The notes under the pieces: generated by a model
What the model saw: only the letters and a program-made list of their open reading frames with translations
Database searches by the model: none
What the model was told of the DNA's origin: nothing
Assembly (NCBI RefSeq): GCF_015277775.1
Contig: NZ_CP063849.1
Coordinates: forward strand, 6,897,501 to 6,961,500
Direction of reading: 5' to 3'
Length of the DNA stretch: 64,000 nt
From: Paludibaculum fermentans
Lineage (GTDB): Bacteria; Acidobacteriota; Terriglobia; Bryobacterales; Bryobacteraceae
Shown here: positions 47,456-59,328 of the stretch, in pieces
How positions within the stretch are numbered: position 1 is the stretch's first letter
Layout: each line of letters opens with the position of its first letter
Position numbers and translations under genes: made by a program

Positions 47456-48757
47456 CTAAGCCTGCAGCCTGGGCCGCTCTTCCCGCACCCGGTTCATATC
47501 CTGCTTCGGCTCCCCATCGCACTCGACGGCTATGGTCGTAATCGGAGAATCCGGAGCATTCACCGGCAACCCCGTAAACTTCACCCGGAACTCCTCCTGT
47601 TCAAACTTCACCGGAGCCCCCGTAGCCAGCAGCTTCGCCGACAGCACCTTCGACCGCAGCCCGCCGATCGCCACCTCAGAACCCGGCCAGAAGTGCACGT
47701 TCGCGAACAGCGTATTGCCCTTCCGCGTGAAGCTCATGTAGTTCGACCGGCTCACCGAGCACGGATCCGTCCCATACACGGCCGCCCCGTTCTTCGCCGT
47801 CCACGCGCCCACCGCGGTCAGGATCTTCACGCTCTCCGGCGGGATCGACCCATCCGCCGTCGGTCCGATGTTCAACAGGTAATTCCCGCCCTGCCGCGCG
47901 CAGGTCAGCAGGTTCCGTACACACGCCTTCGGGCTCTTCCAGTTGTCATCCGCCTTGTGATAACCCCAGGAGTCGTTCATGGTCATGCACGCTTCCCAGT
48001 TGCGGCCCTTCGACGCCTCGATCCTCTGCTCCGGCGTATCGAAATCCTCGGGCACCTTGCTGCGGTTGTTCATGATGATGTCGGGCTGCAGCTTCCGCAC
48101 CATCGCGTTCATCTTCTCGCTCTCCCAGCCCTCCGCTGTCAAAGGCCACGGCACGTCGTACCACAGCACGTCGATCTTGCCGTAGTTCGTCATCAGCTCA
48201 CGCGCCTGCGTATGCACGTAGTCCACAAACCGCCGCCGTGCCTGCTCGTCCTTCACGCAGCGCGCGCCGTCCGGATGATGCCAGTCCATCAGCGAGAAGT
48301 AGAACCCCACCCGCAGCCCTTCCGCCCGCACGGCATCGACATACTCCTTCACCAGGTCGCGGCCCGCCGCCGTCTTCGGAGCGCAGTACTTCGTCGTCGA
48401 CGTGTTGAAGTGGCAGAACCCCTCATGGTGCTTCGTCGTCATCACCATGTACTTCATGCCGGCCTTCTTCGCCAGCGCCGCCCACTCCTTCGCCGGCGTG
48501 GGTTTCGGCTTGAACTGCGTTGCCAGCTTCTCATACTCGGCCACGGGAATGCCTTCCTGCTCCATCGCCCATTCATGGCGGCCCAGTACGCTGTACAGCC
48601 CCCAGTGAATGAACATGCCGAAGCGTGCCTCGTGCCACCACTTCATGCGGCGTTCACGATCAGCTTCCGACGTGGGTTGCATGGCCAGCGCGCTGGCGGC
48701 CGGCGCGGCCGAAACAAGTTTCAGATATTGCCTGCGAGAGAATCCGGGGTGAATCAT
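47456..48757 (-). CDS. Alpha-L-fucosidase, GH29, with Tat signal
   Basis: The 433-residue enzyme carries a twin-arginine leader, SRRQYLKLVSAAPAASALAM. The GH29 core reads ARFGMFIHWGLYSVLGRHEW, MKYMVMTTKHHEGFCHFN and LRVGFYFSLMDWHHPDG; the nucleophile region KIDVLWYDVPWP has the Asp in WYD. It differs from both fucosidases at 12-15 kb, which use Sec-type signals. A folded enzyme exported by Tat suggests an extracytoplasmic cofactor-free glycosidase. No neighbouring glycan genes are present. Confidence 0.88.
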   Translation of the reverse strand: MIHPGFSRRQYLKLVSAAPAASALAMQPTSEADRERRMKWWHEARFGMFIHWGLYSVLGRHEWAMEQEGIPVAEYEKLATQFKPKPTPAKEWAALAKKAGMKYMVMTTKHHEGFCHFNTSTTKYCAPKTAAGRDLVKEYVDAVRAEGLRVGFYFSLMDWHHPDGARCVKDEQARRRFVDYVHTQARELMTNYGKIDVLWYDVPWPLTAEGWESEKMNAMVRKLQPDIIMNNRSKVPEDFDTPEQRIEASKGRNWEACMTMNDSWGYHKADDNWKSPKACVRNLLTCARQGGNYLLNIGPTADGSIPPESVKILTAVGAWTAKNGAAVYGTDPCSVSRSNYMSFTRKGNTLFANVHFWPGSEVAIGGLRSKVLSAKLLATGAPVKFEQEEFRVKFTGLPVNAPDSPITTIAVECDGEPKQDMNRVREERPRLQA

Positions 48758-48804
48758 GGCGCGGCCATCCTATCACCTTTAGCGGTAAAGCTCAACGCAA
48801 GCGG

Positions 48805-50469
48805 CTACTTCCCGGGCTCCGGATAACTCGGAATCTTCGCCGTCGGAATGTCCACCACTCCGTACTGCCCCGTCACCTTATCGCGGATGATCACGCGGAT
48901 CGTCTGCGCCCCCGGGCTCGGTTTCCACACCCGCTGGTACCGCGCCGATTCCGGTCCCACCCGCCGCGTCTCCCGTCCCGGCGCAGTCACCGATCCATCC
49001 TCCGTATGCACCACCACTTCCCCCGTCGCCGCCTTCTCCGCCACGCAGATCTCCACCTGCGCCTGGCCCACTCCGTCCTTCATCTGGAAATAGAGCCCCG
49101 ACGGCTCCACCTGCGCCGTCAACCCCACCGTGCCCCTCTCCGCGCCCGGCATCATCTCGCAGCGGGCATCCACCACCAGCGCTGTGGAAGGCATCGGATT
49201 GTGGATCGCCGACCGCCACTCTTCCGTCGTCCAGGCCACCGCCTTGCTGCGCTGCTTCTCCGACAGGAACCCTTCGCGCACGCTGACATTCACGCCCGGC
49301 CGGTTCACTTGCACTTTCAGGGTGTGCCACTTCCCATCCGGTTCGTCTTCCAGGTAAAACGCGGCTGAGTACGACCCCTGCACATCGGCCGTGGCCTTCT
49401 TGAGCCCATCCGTGAAATCGTTCGTATTCTGGATCACCCGCCCGCCGGTAATGCCCGCCATCGTCGACGCCGCCGGAAACGGATCCGAGCTGATCTCCTC
49501 GGCCTGCTGCTGCTTCTCAAACCGCCCGCGCCCGCGAATCGTGATCGAGCCCGCACTCGACGCCGAGTAGGAAGTATCCCCCTGCAACCCGCGCGAGTTC
49601 ACGAAGTAAAGCGCTACCCCCTGCTGCGCTAACCGCTGCGCGCTGGCTCGCACCACGCTCTCGAAACTTTGGATCCCGCCCCGCGCGCCAAACCCCATCG
49701 ACCCCGTAATCGACAGCATCGAGATCCCGCCGCCGATCCAAACCAGGTTCTTCCGCCCAGGCACCCCCGACAAATGCCGTCCCAGCGTCTCCAGGGCGGC
49801 CAGCGTCATCTCCATGTTCCGCTGCCGCACCGACGCGTTCGCCTGCATCTCGTTCTCGATTTGCGTGGTCAGCATCTCCAGAATCGCGGGTTCATTGTTA
49901 AACATCCGCAACATCTCTTCCGCGTCCCGGACCGTCGCATTCATATCGGACGTCTGCTGCTGCGGCAGCGCCAATCCGGCCTTCGCAATGCGCGCCCGCA
50001 ACTCTTCCACATCACCCGTAAAATCATGAAGAATGCTCAATTTTGAGCCCAGGTGATACACGGCTACCCTCGTCTGGGGAGCCAGCGCTTTCAAATAACG
50101 GGTGAGCTGTGCCCGCACCCACAATATGTCCGCCGGGGCCGTATTCAACGTATCCAGTACTAGCGCCGTCACATTCCGCGGAGGCCCGGGCGTGAACTCC
50201 ACCCGGTTCGTGAACAGGCCCGGTGGCAGCGCCACCGCCGGCTTCGAGTCTCCTGATCCGCCCTCGAAACGGAAGAACGACAACGCCCGCCGCTTGCCCT
50301 TGTCAGATACCTGAATATCCTCCATCTTCAGGTCTGTCACAGGCTTACCGCTCTTGTCCAAGGCGACGAAGCTAAACTCCACCAGACGTGTCGTAGTACT
50401 GAATGTCGCGGCGGGTTCCTGTGCCCTGGCCGCCAAAGCGGCCAGCAGCAGCGCGGCTAGAGTCCTCAT
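48805..50469 (-). CDS. VWA-domain secreted protein (Acidobacteria type)
   Basis: The 554-residue protein has a signal peptide (TLAALLLAALAARAQ), an N-terminal beta domain (FSFVALDKSGKPVTDLKMED then IQVSDKGKRRALSFF), and a VWA domain: VTALVLDTLNTAPADILWVR gives the D-x-L-N variant of the MIDAS Asp, so metal binding may be altered. Later parts include LPQQQTSDMNATVRDAEEML and a C-terminal beta domain. Proteins of this VWFA-like form with DTLNT are common in Acidobacteriota; function unknown. It is divergent from the hybrid kinase with 110 bp between. Confidence 0.8.
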   Translation of the reverse strand: MRTLAALLLAALAARAQEPAATFSTTTRLVEFSFVALDKSGKPVTDLKMEDIQVSDKGKRRALSFFRFEGGSGDSKPAVALPPGLFTNRVEFTPGPPRNVTALVLDTLNTAPADILWVRAQLTRYLKALAPQTRVAVYHLGSKLSILHDFTGDVEELRARIAKAGLALPQQQTSDMNATVRDAEEMLRMFNNEPAILEMLTTQIENEMQANASVRQRNMEMTLAALETLGRHLSGVPGRKNLVWIGGGISMLSITGSMGFGARGGIQSFESVVRASAQRLAQQGVALYFVNSRGLQGDTSYSASSAGSITIRGRGRFEKQQQAEEISSDPFPAASTMAGITGGRVIQNTNDFTDGLKKATADVQGSYSAAFYLEDEPDGKWHTLKVQVNRPGVNVSVREGFLSEKQRSKAVAWTTEEWRSAIHNPMPSTALVVDARCEMMPGAERGTVGLTAQVEPSGLYFQMKDGVGQAQVEICVAEKAATGEVVVHTEDGSVTAPGRETRRVGPESARYQRVWKPSPGAQTIRVIIRDKVTGQYGVVDIPTAKIPSYPEPGK

Positions 50470-50526
50470 GTGGCTTGAATTCTATCATTCACTTCCTGAA
50501 TCAGATTTCTGGATCTTCTTGACGAA

Positions 50527-50532
50527 TATAAT
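50527..50532 (+). promoter_or_regulatory. Candidate -10 element of the hybrid kinase gene
   Basis: A perfect TATAAT lies 47 bp upstream of ATG 50580 in the divergent region between the VWA and kinase genes. No good -35 box is found at 16-18 bp, so confidence is low. Confidence 0.35.
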
Positions 50533-50579
50533 TGCTGGAGTTTTTTGAAGGATTGTCGATAAGTTGGGTGTGTAGGCGT

Positions 50580-54125
<3,546 letters not shown>

Positions 54126-54300
54126 CGACCGCCGCCACGACCAACCCCCGCGTTTGTCGGACGCCCGCCCTCGTTCTCCATACGCGTCCACAATCCGGCC
54201 CAAAATAACTTCGCCGCAAATGCTACGTCCGACGGATTGAAATCACATTCGATCTAGAGTAGCCTGCCATCACACTCGCAGAGGCTTGAAAGGATGTACC

Positions 54301-55137
54301 GTGAAGAACCTGATTGTCTGCTCCCCCAAGAGCCTGCCCCGGGAACAACTGTTTGCGGCCGCCAAAACCGCGGTCGCCATCAACCCGTTCAACCACGCGC
54401 CGCTCGACCGGCTCACCCGCCTCATGCCCTCGTTCCGCCCAACCCGAGAGCATCTCGCCGTCGTCACTACCAAATACTGGGGCGTCAAAGGCGTCAAACT
54501 CACCGTCGGCTTTCTCGACGGCGCGCCCACTGATCTGCGCAAACGCATCCTGCTCCACATGAACGCCTGGTCCTCGACAGCCAACGTCAAATTCGTCGAG
54601 ACTAAAACCGACCCTCAGGTGCGCATCGCCCGCGTCGGCGGCGAGGAGGGTGGCTACTGGTCCTACGTCGGCACCGACATCACCCACATCCCGAAGGGTC
54701 AACAAACCATGAACCTCGAGGCGTTCTCCATGACCACGCCTGAGTCGGAGTTCCACCGCGTCGTGCGCCACGAGACCGGCCACACCCTCGGCTTCCCCCA
54801 CGAGCACATGCGCGCCGCCCTGGTCGCCAGAATCGATCCCGAGAAGGCCATTGCCTACTTCATGCGCACCCAGGGCTGGAGCGAGGACGAGGTTCGCGCC
54901 CAGGTCCTCACGCCCCTGGAAGAAGGCACCCTCATGGGCACCGTAGCCGACCCGAATTCCATCATGTGCTACCAGATCCCCGGTGAAGTCACCAAGGACG
55001 GCAAGCCCATCATCGGAGGCAAGGACATCGACCCGCTCGATTTCTCCTTCGCCGGCAGCATCTACCCCAAGAAGACCGCCAAGCCCGCGCCGAAACCGGC
55101 TCCGAAGACCAAACAGGCCAAGGCTGGTAAACGCTAG
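54301..55137 (+). CDS. Metzincin metallopeptidase (M12-like), no export signal
   Basis: The 278-residue protein begins at GTG 54301 after AAAGGA (54289-54294). No signal peptide is visible (MKNLIVCSPKSLPREQLFAA). The metzincin zinc site HETGHTLGFPHEH (H-E-x2-H-x2-G-x2-H) is complete, followed by the Met-turn NSIMCYQIPG. The C-terminus is a Lys/Pro/Ala tail (KTAKPAPKPAPKTKQ) that looks like a histone H1-type or peptidoglycan-binding tail. It may act in the cytosol or be secreted by a non-classical route. The SIR2-like gene begins 61 bp downstream. Confidence 0.82.
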   Translation: MKNLIVCSPKSLPREQLFAAAKTAVAINPFNHAPLDRLTRLMPSFRPTREHLAVVTTKYWGVKGVKLTVGFLDGAPTDLRKRILLHMNAWSSTANVKFVETKTDPQVRIARVGGEEGGYWSYVGTDITHIPKGQQTMNLEAFSMTTPESEFHRVVRHETGHTLGFPHEHMRAALVARIDPEKAIAYFMRTQGWSEDEVRAQVLTPLEEGTLMGTVADPNSIMCYQIPGEVTKDGKPIIGGKDIDPLDFSFAGSIYPKKTAKPAPKPAPKTKQAKAGKR

Positions 55138-55198
55138 ACCGTCCGTGGCCTCTCCGGCCTGCCGCTCGCGCATCTGTCCATAGAGAGAGGTCACTACC

Positions 55199-56260
55199 TT
55201 GAAGACAACCGTATTCCTGGGGGCGGGCGCCTCCAAGCCGTTCGGGTATCCCCTGACCGCGGAGATCCTGCCCGCCATCCGGGAAAGACTCGCCGTCGAA
55301 GCCGGGCTATTCGGCGGCAACCCGGTCGCCCGCGCTGCGGAAGCCAGGCTCAAGCTCCTGCTGCCCGACGTCCTCCCCGGCTTCCACGACGAAGCACTCG
55401 AACTGCCCATGATCACGGACCTCCTGTCCCTGATCGACTACTCCCTCGCCGCCGGACGCACCCTCATTCTCGGCCGCCCCGCCGTCGACCTTCTGGAACT
55501 GCGCACCCTGCTCGACTGGGCGCTGCTCTCCGTCATCGAAACCGGCGACAAATCCGGCCTCCCCGCCCACCCGCTGCTCGAGTCCTTCACCAACTGGCTC
55601 AACTCGCACCGCGGCGCCTCCGGCGAACCCATCGGAGTCATCTCCACCAACTACGACATCGCCGTCGAAAGGAAGCTCTTCTACGGCTTCAACTCCCACT
55701 TCGCCGTCAGCCAGGCCTTCGACTTCGGCATGCGCTGGCGCGACCCCGACCAGTTCGGCCTCTACAGCCCGCCCCTCCAGCCCGCTTACCGCTTCTATAA
55801 GCTGCACGGCTCGCTCAACTGGCTGCGCTGCGAGAACTGTGAGCACATCTACATCAACACCTTCGGCGCCATCAGCGCCCTCGCCTTCCAGCAACGCAGC
55901 CAGTTCAACACCTGCGACTGCGGCCACGCCCTGCTCAGCACTGTTCTTGTCGCCCCTTCCATGGTGCGCGACGTCCGCGAGCCCAATCTGCTGGGCATCT
56001 GGACCCATGCACTGGAACAACTCCGCACCTCCCAGGATTGGGTCATCATCGGCTACTCCATGCCCTCCGAGGACATCGCCATCCGCTCGCTCCTCATCCG
56101 CGCCTACAACGGCGCCGGCCCCGTCAAGCCCCGCATCCGCATCGTGCAGCGCGACGAGAGCCGCGCCACCCTCTCGCGCTATAAGCAGTTCTTTCCCGCT
56201 TGCGAGTACCTCACCGGCGGCCTCGAAGGGTTCCTGCAGCACGCCCAGGCCGGGTTGTAA
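55199..56260 (+). CDS. SIR2-family protein
   Basis: The 353-residue protein starts at TTG 55199 behind AGAGAGG. It is a SIR2-like NAD-binding fold: FLGAGASKPFGYPLTAEI (GAG-x-S), VISTNYDIAVE (T/S-x-N-x-D), YKLHGSLNW with the catalytic His, and a Cys-x2-Cys/Cys-x-Cys pair (CENC, CDC) as in zinc-bearing sirtuins. C-terminally DWVIIGYSMPSEDIAIRSLL is also typical. SIR2-domain proteins of about 350 residues occur in some antiphage systems (NADase), but this one lacks fused effector or TIR parts. Standalone NAD-dependent deacylase or NADase are both possible. Confidence 0.8.
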   Translation: MKTTVFLGAGASKPFGYPLTAEILPAIRERLAVEAGLFGGNPVARAAEARLKLLLPDVLPGFHDEALELPMITDLLSLIDYSLAAGRTLILGRPAVDLLELRTLLDWALLSVIETGDKSGLPAHPLLESFTNWLNSHRGASGEPIGVISTNYDIAVERKLFYGFNSHFAVSQAFDFGMRWRDPDQFGLYSPPLQPAYRFYKLHGSLNWLRCENCEHIYINTFGAISALAFQQRSQFNTCDCGHALLSTVLVAPSMVRDVREPNLLGIWTHALEQLRTSQDWVIIGYSMPSEDIAIRSLLIRAYNGAGPVKPRIRIVQRDESRATLSRYKQFFPACEYLTGGLEGFLQHAQAGL

Positions 56261-56296
56261 ACGGAGCCGGGGCCCGTCCTGGCGGTACGATGGAAT

Positions 56297-57082
56297 GTGA
56301 CCACCGAGATCATGGGCATCCTCAATGTGACGCCCGATTCCTTCTCTGACGGAGGCCGCTTCGCCCACCTGGAGCCGGCCGTGGAACAGGCCTTCCGCCT
56401 GGTGGAAGAGGGCGCCTCCATCCTTGATATCGGCGGCGAAAGCACCCGCCCCGGCGCCGCACCCGTCTCCGAGGAAGAGGAGCTCCGCCGCGTGCTCCCC
56501 GTCGTGGAGGCCCTCGCCGGACGCATCCACGCCCGCCTCTCTATCGATACCTATAAGCCCGCCGTCGCCGAAGCCTGCCTCCGCGCCGGAGCCGAAATGA
56601 TCAACGACGTCACCGGGCTCCGCGACGCCCGCATGGCCTCCGTCGCCGCCGCCCACGGAGCCGCCGTCGTCATCATGCACATGCGCGGCACCCCCGCCAC
56701 CATGAACCAGGAGACCGCTTACTCCGATGTCGTCGCCGAAGTGAAGGCGTTCCTCAGCCGCCAGGCCACCGCTGCCCGAGCCATCGGCGTCGACGAGATC
56801 ATCCTCGACCCCGGCATCGGCTTCGCCAAAACCGCCCCCCAGAGCTTCGAGCTCCTGCGCCGCCTGGGCGAGTTCGCCGATCTGGGCTGCCCGCTGCTCA
56901 TCGGACCCTCCCGCAAGTCGTTCCTCGCTACACTGCCCGGTATGGAGAAGCTCGGAGATCGCCTCGAAGGCACGCTCGCCGCCTCCGTCATCGGAGTCAT
57001 GCAGGGCGCCTCCATCGTCCGCGTTCACGACGTCAAGGAATGCCGCAAAGCCCTCGCCGTGGCCGACGCGGTGAAAGGTTGA
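56297..57082 (+). CDS. folP: Dihydropteroate synthase
   Basis: The 261-residue TIM-barrel enzyme uses a GTG start. Motifs: IMGILNVTPDSFSDGGRF, DIGGESTRPGAAPVSEEEEL, MINDVTGL, IILDPGIGFAKTA and the late LIGPSRKSF. It joins dihydropterin pyrophosphate with para-aminobenzoate. folB and folK follow directly, so this is a folate operon. Confidence 0.95.
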   Translation: MTTEIMGILNVTPDSFSDGGRFAHLEPAVEQAFRLVEEGASILDIGGESTRPGAAPVSEEEELRRVLPVVEALAGRIHARLSIDTYKPAVAEACLRAGAEMINDVTGLRDARMASVAAAHGAAVVIMHMRGTPATMNQETAYSDVVAEVKAFLSRQATAARAIGVDEIILDPGIGFAKTAPQSFELLRRLGEFADLGCPLLIGPSRKSFLATLPGMEKLGDRLEGTLAASVIGVMQGASIVRVHDVKECRKALAVADAVKG

Positions 57083-57084
57083 CC

Positions 57085-57447
57085 ATGGACAAGATCCTGC
57101 TCCGCGGCGTCCACCTCACCGTCCATCTAGGCGTCCCGCCCGAGGAGCGCAGCATCCCCCAGGAGATTGTCCTCGACCTCGATGTCGAGTTCGACACCCG
57201 CCCCGCCGGCCTCTCCGACGACTTCAAACTCACCGTCGACTATGCCGCCATGCACACCGTCGTGCGCCGCGTCGCCACGGAACGCCACTACTCCCTCGTC
57301 GAATGTATGGCCGAACGCATCGCCGCTGCCCTCCTGGCCGAGTTCCCCATCGAAAGCGCCCGCGTCCTGCTCATGAAGCCCGCCGCCCTGCGCGGCCGCA
57401 AAGTCGACTACCCCGCCGTCGAGATCCTCAGGCGCCGTGATGGCTGA
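57085..57447 (+). CDS. folB: Dihydroneopterin aldolase
   Basis: The 120-residue protein starts at ATG 57085, two bases after folP. The core is MDKILLRGVHLTVHLGVPPE followed by ERSIPQEIVLDLDVEFD, DYAAMHTVVRRVATERHYSL and VECMAERIAA, with the Tyr and Glu residues that are common in FolB. It converts dihydroneopterin to 6-hydroxymethyl-dihydropterin. It overlaps folK by 8 bp. Confidence 0.93.
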   Translation: MDKILLRGVHLTVHLGVPPEERSIPQEIVLDLDVEFDTRPAGLSDDFKLTVDYAAMHTVVRRVATERHYSLVECMAERIAAALLAEFPIESARVLLMKPAALRGRKVDYPAVEILRRRDG

Positions 57448-57904
57448 CGTCTACCTCGGCCTCGGCTCCAACATCGGCGATAAGGCCGCCAACCTCCAGG
57501 CCGCCCTGGCCCGCCTCGCGGAGTTCTGCGCAGTGCTGGCCGTGTCGTCCTTCCATGAAACCGACCCCGTCGGCTACCTCGACCAGGACCGCTTCCTCAA
57601 CGCCGCCGCCCACGTCTCGACCCATCTCGAGCCGGCCGTCTTCCTCACCCGTCTTCTTGAAACCGAGCTATCTCTCGGACGGGTTCGCACCCTCGTCAAC
57701 GGACCCCGCATCATCGACCTCGACATCCTGCTCTGGGACCGGCAGGTGATCGACCTGCCTGGTCTGTCCGTCCCGCATCCCCGCATGCATGAGCGACTCT
57801 TTGTACTGGATCCCCTTGTCGAGCTTGCGCCGGAGGCCATCCACCCGCGTCTCGGACGCACGGTCCGGCAACTGCGCGAAACCCTACTCTCCCGCATGGT
57901 TTAG
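57440..57904 (+). CDS. folK: 6-hydroxymethyl-7,8-dihydropterin pyrophosphokinase
   Basis: The 154-residue protein starts at ATG 57440. It has the HPPK motifs VYLGLGSNIGDKAANLQAAL, FLNAAAHV, GRVRTLVNGPRIIDLDILLW and LSVPHPRMHERLFVLDPLVE. It pyrophosphorylates the FolB product for FolP. Confidence 0.95.
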   Translation: MADVYLGLGSNIGDKAANLQAALARLAEFCAVLAVSSFHETDPVGYLDQDRFLNAAAHVSTHLEPAVFLTRLLETELSLGRVRTLVNGPRIIDLDILLWDRQVIDLPGLSVPHPRMHERLFVLDPLVELAPEAIHPRLGRTVRQLRETLLSRMV

Positions 57905-58005
57905 CGCGCCTGCCCGTCTTCCGGACTGTTCGCCCCCACTTCGCCTCCGCATCTGGCAGAATAATTTGGGTCTGGGCTGATACACTTCGCTGTCATCGTA
58001 CGCAC

Positions 58006-58011
58006 TATAAT
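58006..58011 (+). promoter_or_regulatory. TATAAT -10 element just before the PP2C start
   Basis: A perfect TATAAT ends 10 bp before GTG 58022, so transcription would begin about 3-4 bases before the start codon. The -35 region (CACTTC at 17 bp) is poor. The gene may have a leaderless or near-leaderless transcript. Confidence 0.4.
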
Positions 58012-58021
58012 TCAGGGAACC

Positions 58022-58729
58022 GTGCGCTCATTCATTGGCATCACCGACGTCGGCTGCGTCCGAAAGAATAACGAGGACTCGTATCTCGTCGACCCCAAGC
58101 TCGGCTTATATGCCGTCGCCGACGGCATGGGGGGAGCTCAGGCGGGCGAACTTGCCTCGCAAATCGCGATAGAAAGCCTGCGCGAGGCCGTAGCCGCGGC
58201 CCCCGTCCGAACCCATGAAGCGCTCATCCACGCCTTCGAACACGCCAACACGGCTGTGCTTGAAACCGCCGCGGCGGACCCCCGCCTCGAAGGCATGGGC
58301 ACCACCATGATCTGCGCCCTGGAAACGCCCACTGCGCTGCTTGTCGGTAGTGTCGGCGACAGCCGCGCCTGGCTTTTCCAGGACGGCCACCTCTCCCTCG
58401 TCTCCAACGACCAGACCTGGGTCAATGAAGTGGGCCGCCCCCTCGGCATCGCCGAGGAGCGCCTCAAAGTTCATCCCATGCGCCACGTCCTCACCATGGC
58501 TGTGGGCGTCAGCCAACTCCTCCGCGTTCAGATTTACCCCCTCCATCCCCCCGCCGGCAGCATCCTGCTCCTCTCCAGCGACGGTCTCCACGGCCCGCTT
58601 GATGATGAAGATCTCGAAAATCTTCTATCTCAGCCGATATCTTTGGAGGCTCGCGCCCACTCATTTATCGAGGCAGCAAAGAAAGCCGGAGGACCCGATA
58701 ACATCACCGTCGTCCTCCTCGAGTTCTAA
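58022..58729 (+). CDS. PP2C-type serine/threonine phosphatase
   Basis: The 235-residue enzyme begins at GTG 58022 with RSFIGITDVGCVRKNNEDSY, where NNEDS carries the first metal Asp. Further PP2C motifs: YAVADGMGGAQAGELAS, GSVGDSRAWLF, LLLSSDGLHGPLDDEDL and GPDNITVVLLEF. PP2C enzymes of this size reverse Ser/Thr kinase phosphorylation. No PknB-type kinase is in the window. Confidence 0.93.
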   Translation: MRSFIGITDVGCVRKNNEDSYLVDPKLGLYAVADGMGGAQAGELASQIAIESLREAVAAAPVRTHEALIHAFEHANTAVLETAAADPRLEGMGTTMICALETPTALLVGSVGDSRAWLFQDGHLSLVSNDQTWVNEVGRPLGIAEERLKVHPMRHVLTMAVGVSQLLRVQIYPLHPPAGSILLLSSDGLHGPLDDEDLENLLSQPISLEARAHSFIEAAKKAGGPDNITVVLLEF

Positions 58730-58761
58730 ATCACCAAACCCCTCTGCCTCTGGAGGGTCTC

Positions 58762-59328
58762 GTGCTCCACTTGTGCCTGTTGGCGGCACTCCTCGCGCCC
58801 ACCGGCGCCTTGACCATTGAGGTCGTCGAAGGCTCCGGCGCCGTCGCCGCCCGCGACTCGGTCAGTCCCCAGCGTTTCGCTGTTCAGGTGAGGGATGCTT
58901 CCGGCGCCCCCGCCTCCTCGGTCACCGTCCAGTTCAGGCTCCCCTCGGAAGGTCCGTCCGGCGATTTCGCCAGCGGCTCGAAGTCCGAATCCGTACTCAC
59001 TGGACCGGATGGAAAGGCGTTCGTGCGGGGCATCCGCTGGAACTCCACGCCCGGCAAACTGGACATCCTCGTCCGGGTGGCGAATCAAACCGAACGGGTC
59101 GAAATCATCATTCCTGCCGAGATATCGGCAGCATTGCCGATATCTCGGCAGGTGGCGCCAAAATCGGCAAAAAAATGGATCATTTTAGCCGTCGTTAGCG
59201 GTGCAACCGCCGCGGGTTTGGCGGTCGCAAGCGGCGGCAAATCCACGCCTGCAATCACAGCAGTTCCTCCGGCGGCCAGTCTGCCTCCCTCCCTCGGAGC
59301 GCCGGTGATCACGATAGGAAAACCGTGA
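58762..59328 (+). CDS. Putative membrane-anchored Ig-like (Big) protein
   Basis: The 188-residue protein uses a GTG start. A signal peptide (LHLCLLAALLAPTGALT) precedes an Ig-like domain of the Big-1 type (VTVQFRLPSEGPSGDFASGS, GPDGKAFVRGIRW), a flexible stretch, and a C-terminal hydrophobic segment (KWIILAVVSGATAAGLAVAS) followed by a Thr/Pro/Ala-rich tail. A perfect 18-bp inverted repeat (59113-59152) lies inside the coding sequence at codons 118-131. The stop overlaps the next start as TGATG. No function is recognised. Confidence 0.6.
   Translation: MLHLCLLAALLAPTGALTIEVVEGSGAVAARDSVSPQRFAVQVRDASGAPASSVTVQFRLPSEGPSGDFASGSKSESVLTGPDGKAFVRGIRWNSTPGKLDILVRVANQTERVEIIIPAEISAALPISRQVAPKSAKKWIILAVVSGATAAGLAVASGGKSTPAITAVPPAASLPPSLGAPVITIGKP
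59113..59152. repeat. Perfect 18-bp inverted repeat with 4-nt loop inside a coding sequence
   Basis: CCTGCCGAGATATCGGCA (59113-59130) is the exact reverse complement of the sequence at 59135-59152, separated by GCAT. Each arm is itself almost a palindrome (TGCCGA / TCGGCA). It encodes part of the gene starting at 58762. Confidence 0.85.

Noticed and set aside
55307-57028. A 573-codon minus-strand frame over the SIR2 and folP genes
   Set aside because: Gly/Asp/Glu-biased translation without motifs, antisense to two recognised genes.
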